Below are positions 46,998 through 55,998 of a stretch of 64,000 nucleotides of DNA, one piece after another. The translations under genes were made by a program, and so were the position numbers. This DNA is from Actinomycetota bacterium. Its GTDB lineage: Bacteria; Actinomycetota; Actinomycetes; Mycobacteriales; HKI-0501. Each line of letters opens with the position of its first letter. Within the stretch, counting starts at the first letter, position 1. The stretch covers positions 1 through 64,000 of the forward strand of contig JAVEDU010000038.1 in the NCBI GenBank assembly GCA_030840805.1. Direction: 5' to 3'. Under the pieces are notes generated by a model. That model saw only the letters and a list, made by a program, of their open reading frames with translations. It was not told the DNA's origin and made no database searches.

Positions 46998-47093
46998 TCA
47001 GGTCCCGGTCCGGTCGAGGAACGGCAGCAGCGCCGCCGGCAGATCTGTCGCGTGGTCCACCCGAGTCGGGAATGACGCAACGGAGGGCCGGTG
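46998..47093 (-). pseudogene. Possible C-terminal remnant of an alpha/beta hydrolase
   Basis: Read on the minus strand, this stretch gives [22 protein letters not shown] and a TGA stop, the kind of tail found at the end of alpha/beta-hydrolase proteins. No catalytic part is present upstream, where betA begins on the other strand. It looks like a gene fragment, but it is short and may be chance. Confidence 0.3.
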
Positions 47094-47162
47094 ATCCCCG
47101 TGTACCGGGTCGAGGAGCTGCCGTCGGGCCGGGCCGTCCGGTCGGACGGCGACGTCCCGTGA
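47091..47162 (+). CDS. Candidate 23-residue leader ORF coupled to betA
   Basis: GTG at 47091 follows GGAGG (47082-47086) by four bases. It encodes 23 residues ([20 protein letters not shown] and three more) and stops in a GTGA that contains the betA start. betA itself has no good ribosome binding site, so its translation may depend on this ORF. It could instead be the tail of a lost gene. Confidence 0.4.
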   Translation: MIPVYRVEELPSGRAVRSDGDVP

Positions 47163-48858
47163 GCACCGAGCGGTACGACGTGGTCGTGGTCGGCGGCGGG
47201 TCGGCGGGCAGCGCGCTCGCCAACCGGCTCACCGCCGACCCCGGCATGGGCGTGCTGGTGCTGGAGGCGGGCCGGCCGGACTACCGCTGGGACGTCTTCC
47301 TGCACATGCCCGCGGCGCTCACGATCCCCATCGGCAACCGCTTCTACGACTGGCGGTACACCTCCGAGCCCGAGCCGCACCTGGCCGGCCGCCGGATCTA
47401 CCACGCCAGGGGCAAGGTGCTCGGCGGGTCCAGCAGCATCAACGGGATGATCTTCCAGCGCGGTAACCCGCTGGACTACGAGCGCTGGGCCGCCGACCCC
47501 GGCATGGGCGACTGGGATTTCGCCCACTGCCTGCCGTACTTCAAGCGGATGGAGACCTGCCTCGCCGCGGCCGGCGACGAGTTCCGGGGCGAGGAGGGCC
47601 CGCTCGTGCTGGAGCGCGGTCCCGTCACGAACCCGCTGTTCGGCGCGTTCTTCGCCGCCCCCAGCAGGCCGGGTACCCGCTCACCGCGGACGTGAACTCC
47701 TATCGCCAGGAGGGCTTCGCCGCATTCGACCGCACCCTGCGCCGCGGCCGCCGGCTCAGCGCCGCGCGCGCGTATCTCCACCCGGTACTGCGGCGGAAGA
47801 ACCTCACCGTGCGGTGTCGGGCGTTCGTGACCCGGGTGTTGTTCCGGGGAAACCGCGCGGTCGGGGTGGAGTACTCGCTCGCCGGGGGGCGGGTGCGCCG
47901 GGTGCACGCGGGCGAGGTGGTCCTGTCCGGCGGGGCGATCAACTCCCCGCAGCTCCTCCAGCTGTCGGGGATCGGCGACGCCGCAGTGCTCTCTCCCCTC
48001 GGCATCGACGTCGTCGCGGACCTCCCCGGGGTCGGGCAGAACCTGCAGGACCACCTCGAGGCGTACATCCAGTACGCCTGCACGCAGCCGGTCTCGATCG
48101 CGCCCGGGATGCGCTGGTACAACCAGCCCCGGATCGGCGCGGAGTGGCTGTTCCTGCGCCGGGGGCTCGGCGCGACGAACCACTTCGAGGCGGGCGGGTT
48201 CGTCCGCAGCAACGACGAGGTGGCCTATCCGAACCTGATGTTCCACTTCCTGCCGGTCGCGGTGCGGTACGACGGCACCCGGCCGACCGGCAACCACGGC
48301 TACCAGGTCCACATCGGACCGATGTACTCCGACGCGCGGGGGAGCGTGACGCTGCGGTCCGCCGACCCGCGGGTGCACCCGGAGCTGCGCTTCAACTACC
48401 TGTCGACGCGGCAGGACCGTCGCGAGTGGGTGGAGGCGGTGCGGATCGCGCGGGACATCCTCAGCCAGCCGGCGTTCGACGCGTACAACGGCGGAGAGCT
48501 GTCGCCCGGACCCGGAGCCCGGACGGACGACGAGATACTGGCCTGGGTCGCCCGCGACGCGGAGACGGCCCTGCATCCCTCCTGCACGGCCACGATGGGG
48601 ACCGGCCCGATGGCGGTCACCGACCCGGCGAGCCTGCGCGTCCACGGCGTGGCGGGGCTGCGCGTCGTGGACGCGTCCGTGCTGCCGTACGTCACCAACG
48701 GCAACATCTACGCACCGGTGATGATGCTCGCCGAGAAGGGAGCCGACCTGATCCTCGGCAACACGCCGCTCGCCCCCCTCCACCTGCCGTTCTACCGGCA
48801 CGGTGACCCCGACCGTCCACCGAGCACACCGGGAGCGCCCCGCACCGGCCGATCTTGA
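47159..48858 (+). pseudogene. betA: Choline dehydrogenase, GMC oxidoreductase, with a one-base frameshift
   Basis: Intact, this enzyme would oxidise choline to betaine aldehyde with FAD. The first part (GTG 47159 to stop 47695) has the FAD motif [16 protein letters not shown] and [28 protein letters not shown]. The second part, in another frame, continues with [37 protein letters not shown] and the catalytic HPSCTATMG, ending at 48858. The break lies in GCCGCCCCCAGCAGG (47655-47669): one missing base, most simply a lost G, would restore a 566-residue protein of normal BetA length. The C-run suggests a sequencing slip or a recent mutation. Residues beyond the break look fully conserved. Confidence 0.85.
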
Positions 48859-48948
48859 CTCCGGATGGTGGCGGCGACCATGCTGGTCCACCACCAGCAG
48901 ATACGTGCGGCCTGCGCAACACCCGGCTCGTGGCGACAGGGGGCGCAG

Positions 48949-50445
48949 GTGGGACAGCTCTATATCGACGGCCGGTGGGTCGCGGCGGTCGACGGTGGCC
49001 TGCGGGAGATCCGGTGCCCCGCCGACGGGACGCTCGTCGGCACGGTCGCCGAGGGCAGCCGCGCGGACACCGAGGCGGCGATCCGGGCCGCGCGTACCGC
49101 CTTCGACGACGGGCCGTGGCGCGCCACGGTCGCACGGGACCGCGGCGCGGTGCTGCTGCGCGTCGCCGACCTGCTGGAGCGGGACAAGAACGAGTACGCC
49201 CGCGCCGAGTCGCTGGACACCGGCAAGCGGCTGGTCGAGGCCGGGTACGACGTCGACGATGTCGCCGCGTGCTTCCGGTACTTCGGGGGCGTCGCCGGGT
49301 CCGACGCCGGCCGGGTGGTCGACACCGGGCGCGCCGACGCGATCAGCCGGGTGGTCCACGAGCCGATCGGTGTGTGCGGGCTGATCACGCCGTGGAACTA
49401 CCCGCTGCTCCAGACGGCGTGGAAGGTGGCGCCCGCGCTCGCCGCCGGGAACACGTTCGTCCTCAAGCCGAGCGAGCTGACCCCGTCCACCGCGATCCTG
49501 CTGATGCGGACACTGGCGGAGGCCGGGGTGCCCGCCGGGGTCGCGAACCTCGTGCTCGGCCCCGGACCGGAGGCCGGCGCGGTGCTGGCCGAGCACCCGG
49601 AGGTGGACCTGGTGTCGTTCACCGGCAGCGGACCGGTGGGCCGGCGCCTGATGGCCGCCGCCGCGGCCACGGTGAAGCGGGTCGCGCTGGAGCTCGGCGG
49701 CAAGAACCCCAACATCGTGTTCGCGGATGCCGACTTCGACACGGCGCTGGACTTCGCCCTCACCGCGGTGTTCCTCCACTCCGGACAGGTGTGCTCGGCC
49801 GGCGCCCGGCTGCTGGTCGAGGACTCGCTGCACGACCGGTTCGTCGACGAGCTGGTCCGCCGGGCGGAACGGATCCGGCTCGGCGGTCCGTTCGACCCGG
49901 ACGCCGAGACGGGGCCGCTCATCTCCGCGCGGCACCTCGCCACGATCGAGGCGTACGTGGCGGCGGGGGTGGCCGAGGGCGCGGTGCTGCGGTGCGGCGG
50001 CGGCCGGCCGGCGGACCCCGGGCTCGCGGGCGGCCATTACTACCTGCCGACCGTGCTGGACGAGTGCCACACCGGCATGCGGGTGGTGCGGGAGGAGTCG
50101 TTCGGCCCGGTGCTGACCGTGGAGCGGTTCACCGGCGAGGAGGAGGCCGTACGGCTCGCCAACGACACCACGTACGGTTTGGCGGGCGCGGTGTGGACCT
50201 CCGACGCCGGGCGGGGGCAGCGCGTGGCCGGGCGGCTCCGGCACGGCACCGTCTGGATCAACGACTACCACCCGTACGTGCCGCAGGCCGAGTGGGGCGG
50301 TTACAAACAGTCCGGCAACGGCCGGGAGCTGGGCCCGGCAGGGCTGGACGAGTACCGCGAGACCAAGCACATCTGGCAGAACATCGAGCCCCGGCCGCGG
50401 TACTGGTTCGATCCACAGGTGACTATCGGCAGAGGTGGGCCATGA
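48949..50445 (+). CDS. betB: Betaine aldehyde dehydrogenase
   Basis: The enzyme oxidises betaine aldehyde to glycine betaine with NAD(P). The 498-residue ALDH has the fold motifs [32 protein letters not shown], the general-base Glu in [13 protein letters not shown] and the catalytic Cys in [13 protein letters not shown]. Its length matches BetB of other bacteria when started at GTG 48949 (AGGGGGC upstream); the longer start at 48865 adds 28 residues without family similarity. The stop overlaps the start of the transporter ATPase (ATGA), linking choline oxidation and betaine uptake. Confidence 0.93.
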   Translation: MGQLYIDGRWVAAVDGGLREIRCPADGTLVGTVAEGSRADTEAAIRAARTAFDDGPWRATVARDRGAVLLRVADLLERDKNEYARAESLDTGKRLVEAGYDVDDVAACFRYFGGVAGSDAGRVVDTGRADAISRVVHEPIGVCGLITPWNYPLLQTAWKVAPALAAGNTFVLKPSELTPSTAILLMRTLAEAGVPAGVANLVLGPGPEAGAVLAEHPEVDLVSFTGSGPVGRRLMAAAAATVKRVALELGGKNPNIVFADADFDTALDFALTAVFLHSGQVCSAGARLLVEDSLHDRFVDELVRRAERIRLGGPFDPDAETGPLISARHLATIEAYVAAGVAEGAVLRCGGGRPADPGLAGGHYYLPTVLDECHTGMRVVREESFGPVLTVERFTGEEEAVRLANDTTYGLAGAVWTSDAGRGQRVAGRLRHGTVWINDYHPYVPQAEWGGYKQSGNGRELGPAGLDEYRETKHIWQNIEPRPRYWFDPQVTIGRGGP

Positions 50446-51554
50446 CGCTCCGCACGACACCGACCGAACCGGTCGCCCGGCCCAGCCCCGTCGACGCCCC
50501 GGACCCGATGATCTCGGTGCGCGAGCTCTGGAAGGTGTTCGGGCCACGGGCGGCCGAGGTCCCCGGCTCCGCCGAGCTGTGCGGGCTCAGCCGGCGCGAG
50601 CTGCTGGACCGTACCGGCTGTACCGCCGCGGTCCGGGACGTGAGCTTCGACGTCGCGCCCGGCGAGGTGTTCGTCGTGATGGGACTGTCCGGTTCGGGCA
50701 AGTCCACGCTCGCGCGCTGCCTCACCCGGCTGGTCGAGCCGACCGCGGGTTCGGTGCGGTTCGACGGGCAGGACATCCTGCGCGCCGACGCGCGGGAGCT
50801 CCGTGCGCTGCGGCGGCGGAAGTTCTCGATGGTGTTCCAGCACTTCGGGCTGCTGCCGCACCGCCGAGTGCTCGACAACGTGGCGTACGGCCTGGAGATC
50901 CGCGGCACCGGCAAGGCCGAGCGGCTGCGGCGGGCGGGTGAGGTGGTCGACCTCGTCGGGCTGTCCGGGTACGAGCGGTCCTATCCGAACCAGCTCTCCG
51001 GCGGGATGCAGCAGCGCGTGGGACTGGCCAGGGCGCTCGCGGGCGACCCGGACGTCCTGATCTTCGACGAGCCGTTCTCCGCGCTGGACCCGCTGATCCG
51101 GCGCGAGATGCAGAACGAGGTCATCCGGCTGCACCGCGAGGTCGGCAAGACGATGGTCTTCATCACCCACGACCTGTCCGAGGCCCTGAAGCTCGGCGAC
51201 CGCATCCTGATCATGCGCGACGGCGCGATGGTCCAGATCGGACGCGGTGCCGAGCTGGTGGCCGCCCCCGCCGACGACTATGTCGCCGACTTCGTCCGCG
51301 ACATTCCCCGCTCGCATGTGCTGACCCTGCGGTGGGTGCTGCGCCCGCCCCGGCCCGGCGACCCGCTCGACGGTCCCGAGCTGGGCCCCGACGTGGTGGT
51401 GCGCGAGGCGACGCGGGCCGTGCTGGCCTCGGACCGGCCGGTGAAGGTGGTCGAGGACGGCCGGCTCCTCGGCCTCGTCGGCCACGACGAGATCCTCGCG
51501 GTGGTGGCGGGGATCGGGCTCGCCGGGGAAGCGCACGGCGGGCAGGCTCCGTGA
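50442..51554 (+). CDS. proV: Glycine betaine/proline ABC transporter ATP-binding protein
   Basis: This 370-residue ATPase drives compatible-solute import. It has Walker [10 protein letters not shown], signature [15 protein letters not shown], Walker [14 protein letters not shown] and [15 protein letters not shown], as in OpuAA/ProV. The N-terminal [38 protein letters not shown] insertion is characteristic of that subfamily. A C-terminal CBS-like tail (about residues 305-365) may sense ionic strength. It overlaps betB and the permease gene by ATGA/GTGA. Confidence 0.95.
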   Translation: MTLRTTPTEPVARPSPVDAPDPMISVRELWKVFGPRAAEVPGSAELCGLSRRELLDRTGCTAAVRDVSFDVAPGEVFVVMGLSGSGKSTLARCLTRLVEPTAGSVRFDGQDILRADARELRALRRRKFSMVFQHFGLLPHRRVLDNVAYGLEIRGTGKAERLRRAGEVVDLVGLSGYERSYPNQLSGGMQQRVGLARALAGDPDVLIFDEPFSALDPLIRREMQNEVIRLHREVGKTMVFITHDLSEALKLGDRILIMRDGAMVQIGRGAELVAAPADDYVADFVRDIPRSHVLTLRWVLRPPRPGDPLDGPELGPDVVVREATRAVLASDRPVKVVEDGRLLGLVGHDEILAVVAGIGLAGEAHGGQAP

Positions 51555-53521
51555 CGACCCTCGCGACCGCCCGGCGCCTGACGCCGCGCCGCCCGGACCG
51601 CCGCGTCCTCGTCGCCGGCATCCTGGCGGTCTGGGTCCTCCTGTGGGTGGTCCTGCGCGGGCGCGACACGCTGGTACTCGCCCCGGCCGACCTGACCGGG
51701 CTGCACCGGTTCCTCACCGACGCGGCCGACTCCATCGGCGCCGCGCGCGGTGGCAACCCGGTGTTCCGCTACGTCCTCGACCCGATCCGGGTCGGCATCG
51801 ACCACGTGGTCACGTTCCTGCAGGGCGTGCTCGCCCAGCCGGCGTTCGGCCGGCCCGTCCCGGCGATCGGCTGGTTCGGGGTCGTCGCGCTCGCGGGCTT
51901 CTCCGCCGCGGTGTTCGCGAACCTCCGGGTCGCGCTGCTCGCGGTCGCGGGGCTGGTGTTCCTCGGCCTGCAGGGGCTGTGGCAGGAGAGCATGGACACG
52001 CTCGCCCTCACGCTCGCCGCGGTGCTGCTGGCGCTGCTCCTCGGCATCCCGCTCGGGATCTGGGCAGGGCTGTCCGACCGGTTCCACCGGATCGTCACGC
52101 CCGTCCTGGACCTCATGCAGATCATGCCGACGTTCGTGTACCTGGCACCGCTGGCCCTGTTCTTCCTGATCGGCCCGGCCTCCGCGACGATCGCCACGCT
52201 CGTCTACGCGATGCCGCCGGCGGTCCGGCTGACCGCGCACGCCATCCGTGGCGTACCGGAGACGACCGTCGAGGCCACCGCCTCGCTCGGCGCGACGCGG
52301 CGGCAGACGCTGCTCAAGGTCCAGCTGCCGATGGCGCGGCGGACGATCGTCCTCGGCATCAACCAGACGATGATGGCGGCGCTCGCGATGGTGACCGTCG
52401 CCGCGCTGATCGACGCACCGGGGCTCGGCAAGACGGTGATCAAGGCGCTGGAGACGCTCGACGTGGGCACCGCGTTCAATGCCGGGCTGGCGATCGTGGT
52501 GCTCGCGATCGTGCTCGACCGGGTCACCACGGCCGCGAGCGTCCGCGCCGCGGGCGCCCGGCGTGGCCCGGCGGGCGCGTGGCGGCGGCCGCTCGTGCTC
52601 GCCGGTGGGCTGGTGACCGCGGGGTGCGTCTGGCTGTCCGCCACGTACGTGTGGGCGTCCCGCTTCCCGTCCGACGTGGACCTCGGCGGGACGCTCGCGC
52701 GGTCGGCCGACACCGCCACCGGCTGGGCGCAGGACCATCTGTCCGGCGTCACCACGGCGTTCAAGGACCTCGTCACCACGCTGCTGCTCAACCCGTTCCA
52801 GTCGCTGCTCACCGAGTCGCCGTGGTGGCTGGTCGCGCTCGTGGTCGTCGCGCTCGCGCTGGTGGTCGGCGGGGTGGGGGCGGCCGTGACGTCGGCCGGC
52901 TGTCTCGTGCTGATCGTCGGCTCCGGTCTGTGGGGCGACAGCATGACCACGCTCGCCGCGACGCTCGTCGCGACCGTCCTGGTGATGGCGCTCGGGATCA
53001 CGGTGGGGGTGTGGATCGGCCGGAGCCCCCGGGCGGACCGACTGATCCGGCCCGTCCTCGACGCGGCCCAGACGATGCCGGCGTTCGTGTACCTGGTGCC
53101 GTTCCTCGCGTTCTTCGCCGCGAGCCGGTTCACGGCCATCGCCGCCGCGGTGGTGTTCGCGGCCCCGGTGGCCATCAAGATCGTCGCGGACGGCATCCGG
53201 GCGGTCTCGCCGACCACGGTGGAGGCCGCCACGGCCGCCGGATCCAGCACCTGGCAGGTGATCACCAAGGTCCAGCTGCCGATGGCGCGGCGGGCGCTGG
53301 CGCTCGCGACCAACCAGGGCCTGATCTACGTCCTGGCGATGGTGGTCGTCGGCGGGCTCGTCGGCGCCGGGGCGCTCGGCTACGACGTCGTCGCCGGCTT
53401 CTCGCAGGGCCAGCTGTACGGCAAGGGCCTGGCGGCCGGCCTCGCGATCGTGCTGCTGGGCGTCCTGCTCGATCGGATCACCCAGGCGGCGGCCCGCCGC
53501 GACGAGCCGGGGAGGAGGTGA
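51551..53521 (+). CDS. proW: Glycine betaine/proline ABC transporter, fused double permease
   Basis: This 656-residue membrane protein contains two ProW-like permease domains in tandem. Each has a run of transmembrane helices and the EAA-type loop contacting the ATPase ([25 protein letters not shown] in the first and [25 protein letters not shown] in the second). A normal importer uses two copies of one permease; here both halves are one chain, as found in some actinobacteria. GTG start overlaps proV. Hydrophobic segments number about 12 or more. Confidence 0.93.
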   Translation: MTTLATARRLTPRRPDRRVLVAGILAVWVLLWVVLRGRDTLVLAPADLTGLHRFLTDAADSIGAARGGNPVFRYVLDPIRVGIDHVVTFLQGVLAQPAFGRPVPAIGWFGVVALAGFSAAVFANLRVALLAVAGLVFLGLQGLWQESMDTLALTLAAVLLALLLGIPLGIWAGLSDRFHRIVTPVLDLMQIMPTFVYLAPLALFFLIGPASATIATLVYAMPPAVRLTAHAIRGVPETTVEATASLGATRRQTLLKVQLPMARRTIVLGINQTMMAALAMVTVAALIDAPGLGKTVIKALETLDVGTAFNAGLAIVVLAIVLDRVTTAASVRAAGARRGPAGAWRRPLVLAGGLVTAGCVWLSATYVWASRFPSDVDLGGTLARSADTATGWAQDHLSGVTTAFKDLVTTLLLNPFQSLLTESPWWLVALVVVALALVVGGVGAAVTSAGCLVLIVGSGLWGDSMTTLAATLVATVLVMALGITVGVWIGRSPRADRLIRPVLDAAQTMPAFVYLVPFLAFFAASRFTAIAAAVVFAAPVAIKIVADGIRAVSPTTVEAATAAGSSTWQVITKVQLPMARRALALATNQGLIYVLAMVVVGGLVGAGALGYDVVAGFSQGQLYGKGLAAGLAIVLLGVLLDRITQAAARRDEPGRR

Positions 53522-53525
53522 CCCG

Positions 53526-54482
53526 ATGCGACTGCGCGAGATGACGATCCTGGCCCTCACGGCGGTGATGCTGGCCGGCTGTGGCTGGCAGAAGGTCTCC
53601 GACCTGCCCGCCGTGGCCGGTGGCGCGAACGACTGCGGCACGGTGAACCTCGCCGTCAACCCGTGGGTCGGCTACGAGGCGAACGCCGCCGTCGTCGGCT
53701 ACGTCGCCGAGCACGACCTCGGCTGCACCGTCGTGAAGAAGGACCTCAAGGAGGAGGTCTCGTGGCAGGGGTTCGGCACCGGCGAGGTCGACGCCGTGCT
53801 GGAGAACTGGGGTCACGACGACCTGCGGAAGAAGTACGTGCAGGGCCAGCGGACCGCGGTCGAGCTCGGTCCGACCGGCAACATCGGCGTGATCGGCTGG
53901 TGGGTCCCGCCGTGGCTGGTGAAGCAGCACCCGGACATCACCGACTGGCGGAACCTCGACAGGTACGCGCGGCTGTTCCGCACGTCGGAGTCGGGAGGCA
54001 AGGGCCAGCTGCTCGACGGCGACCCGGCCTTCGTCACGAACGACGGCGCGCTGGTGAAGAACCTCCGCCTCGACTACGAGGTGGTGTACGCGGGGAGCGA
54101 GGCCGCGCTGATCCAGGCGTTCCGGCAGGCCGAGTCCCGGCGCACGCCGGTGATCGGCTACTTCTACGCGCCGCAGTGGTTCCTCGCGGAGCTGCCGCTG
54201 GCGAAGGTCACGCTCCCGCCGTACCGCCCGGGTTGTGACGCCGATCCCGAGAAGGTCGCCTGCGACTACCCCGAGTACACATTGGACAAGATCGTGAGCC
54301 GGCGGTTCGCCGACGCGGGCGGGCCGGCGTACGAGCTCATCAAGAACTTCCGGTGGACGAACGAGGACCAGAACCTGGTGGCGAGGTACATCGCCCAGGA
54401 CAAGCTGTCCCCGGAGGCCGCCGCCCGCAAGTGGGTGGAGGCGAACCGCGCGAAGGTGGAGGCGTGGCTTCCCGAGGGGTGA
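53526..54482 (+). CDS. proX: Glycine betaine-binding lipoprotein (OpuAC/ProX type)
   Basis: This substrate receptor captures betaine outside the membrane and delivers it to the permease. The 318-residue protein has a lipoprotein signal ending LAGC (Cys19) and an OpuAC domain with the aromatic residues expected for the quaternary ammonium cage: VNPWVGYEAN, ENWGHDD and GWWVPPWL. A GGAGGAGG site precedes the ATG at 53526, four bases after the permease stop. It closes the choline/betaine operon. Confidence 0.94.
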   Translation: MRLREMTILALTAVMLAGCGWQKVSDLPAVAGGANDCGTVNLAVNPWVGYEANAAVVGYVAEHDLGCTVVKKDLKEEVSWQGFGTGEVDAVLENWGHDDLRKKYVQGQRTAVELGPTGNIGVIGWWVPPWLVKQHPDITDWRNLDRYARLFRTSESGGKGQLLDGDPAFVTNDGALVKNLRLDYEVVYAGSEAALIQAFRQAESRRTPVIGYFYAPQWFLAELPLAKVTLPPYRPGCDADPEKVACDYPEYTLDKIVSRRFADAGGPAYELIKNFRWTNEDQNLVARYIAQDKLSPEAAARKWVEANRAKVEAWLPEG

Positions 54483-54519
54483 TCCGGTGCGACCGCGCAC
54501 GCCGTCCTACGGTGGGCGC

Positions 54520-55542
54520 ATGAGAGCCGTCGTGTACTCCCAGACCGGTGACCCGGACGTCCTGCGCGTGGTCGAGCGGCCCGTGCCCGAGCCCGGCCCC
54601 GGCGAGGTCCGGGTGCGGCTCGTGCTGTCCGGCGTGAACCCGACCGACTGGAAGTCCCGGCGGGGCAGCGGCCCCGGCCGGCCCCTGCCGTTCCCGGAGA
54701 AGGTGCCGGACCAGGACGGCGCCGGCGTGGTCGACGCGGTCGGCCCGGGCGTCGAGGGGGTGCGCCCCGGCCAGCGGGTGTGGGTGTGGGAGGCCGCGTA
54801 CCAGCGCGCCGACGGCACCGCCCAGGAGTACGTCGTCCTGCCCGCGGACCAGGTCGTCCCGCTGCCCGACGACGCCTCGTTCGAGCTCGGCGCGAGCCTG
54901 GGCATCCCGGCCCTCACCGCGCACCGCTGCCTGACCGTCGCCGACGGCGGACCCGACCGGCTGGCCCCCGGCACGCTGGACGGCCGCACGGTGCTGGTGC
55001 AGGGCGGCGCGGGCGCGGTCGGCCATTTCGCGATCCAGCTCGCCCGCTGGGCGGGCGCCCGCGTGCTCACCACGGTCAGCAGCCCGGAGAAGGCCGAGCT
55101 GGCGCGGCGGGCCGGGGCCGACCACGTGATCAACTACCGCGACTCCGATGCCGCCGAGGCGATCCGGGCCATCGCGCCGGACGGCGTGGACCTCGTCGCC
55201 GAGGTGGCGCCCGCGGTGAACGCGGAGCTGGACGGGGCGGTCGTCGGCAACGACGCCACCGTGGCGAGCTACGCCGACAACGGCGGTGACACCATGACGG
55301 TCGCGATCCGGCCGAACATGGTGCTGAACACCCGGTTCCAGTTCGTGCTCGTCTACACGGTGCCGGACCGGGCGAAGCGGAACGCGGTCGAGGACGTGAC
55401 CGCCGCCGTCGCCGCGGGCGTCCTCGGCGTGGGGGAGGAGCACGGGCTGCCGCTGCACCGGTTCCCGCTGGAGAAGACCGGCGCCGCACATGCCGCGGTG
55501 GAGGACGGGGTCACCGGGAAGGTGCTCGTCGACATCGGCTGA
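54520..55542 (+). CDS. Zinc-free alcohol dehydrogenase, NADPH:quinone reductase type
   Basis: This 340-residue MDR-family protein begins MRAVVYSQTGDPDVLRVVERPVPEP. It has the quinone-reductase features VNPTDWKSRRG, the nucleotide-binding VLVQGGAGAVGHFAIQLA and a long VNAELDGA loop, without zinc ligands. It should reduce quinones or enones with NADPH. The ATG at 54520 is preferred over an in-frame ATG 33 bases upstream. It has its own start 38 bases after proX and may be transcribed separately. Confidence 0.9.
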   Translation: MRAVVYSQTGDPDVLRVVERPVPEPGPGEVRVRLVLSGVNPTDWKSRRGSGPGRPLPFPEKVPDQDGAGVVDAVGPGVEGVRPGQRVWVWEAAYQRADGTAQEYVVLPADQVVPLPDDASFELGASLGIPALTAHRCLTVADGGPDRLAPGTLDGRTVLVQGGAGAVGHFAIQLARWAGARVLTTVSSPEKAELARRAGADHVINYRDSDAAEAIRAIAPDGVDLVAEVAPAVNAELDGAVVGNDATVASYADNGGDTMTVAIRPNMVLNTRFQFVLVYTVPDRAKRNAVEDVTAAVAAGVLGVGEEHGLPLHRFPLEKTGAAHAAVEDGVTGKVLVDIG

Positions 55543-55548
55543 GAGGCC

Positions 55549-55998
55549 GTGAGTCATACTCCGACCATGCGGGTCAACGACGACGGCATCGAGCCGTGGA
55601 GCGCGGGTACGCGCCTGGAGACGGCACGACGTGCGCACTGTGTGGTCGCGACGGTGACCGGTGGGATCGAGCTCGGCAGCGTCACGGCGCTGCGGGAACG
55701 GCTCCACGGGCAGGTGTACGCGGGGGCGCCGCAGCTCGTGCTCGACCTGTCCGGGGTGACGTTCCTCGACTCCGCGGGCCTGTCGATGCTCGTCGGGCTG
55801 CGCCGCATCCTGGCGGCGCGCGGCGGGACGCTGCGCCTCGCCGCCTGCTCGCCGGCCGTCGTGGGTGTGCTGCACCTGACCGGCCTGGTCCGGTCGTTTG
55901 CCGTGCACGAGAGCCTGGCCGCCGCGGAGGCCGCGGCCGAGGCCGACTCCGCACCCGAGGCCGACTCCGCACCCGAGGCCGACGCCGGGTCCGGCTAG
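55549..55998 (+). CDS. STAS-domain anti-sigma factor antagonist
   Basis: This 149-residue protein resembles SpoIIAA/RsbV antagonists. The phosphorylatable Ser is S75 in VTFLDSAGLSMLVGL. After the STAS fold (about residues 25-125) comes an acidic Ala/Glu tail with two copies of EADSAP. It would release a sigma factor when dephosphorylated; no partner anti-sigma gene is nearby. GTG 55549 is used, ATG 55567 is the alternative. Its TAG stop overlaps that of the convergent carboxylase gene within CTAG. Confidence 0.9.
   Translation: MSHTPTMRVNDDGIEPWSAGTRLETARRAHCVVATVTGGIELGSVTALRERLHGQVYAGAPQLVLDLSGVTFLDSAGLSMLVGLRRILAARGGTLRLAACSPAVVGVLHLTGLVRSFAVHESLAAAEAAAEADSAPEADSAPEADAGSG
55939..55974. 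repeat. 18-base tandem repeat at the end of the STAS gene
   Basis: Two identical units, 55939-55956 and 55957-55974 (GAGGCCGACTCCGCACCC), encode EADSAP twice in the acidic tail. Confidence 0.9.

Noticed and set aside
48865-48948. Longer N-terminus for betB from the ATG at 48865
   Set aside because: No ribosome binding site and no family similarity in the extra residues; GTG 48949 has a good site.
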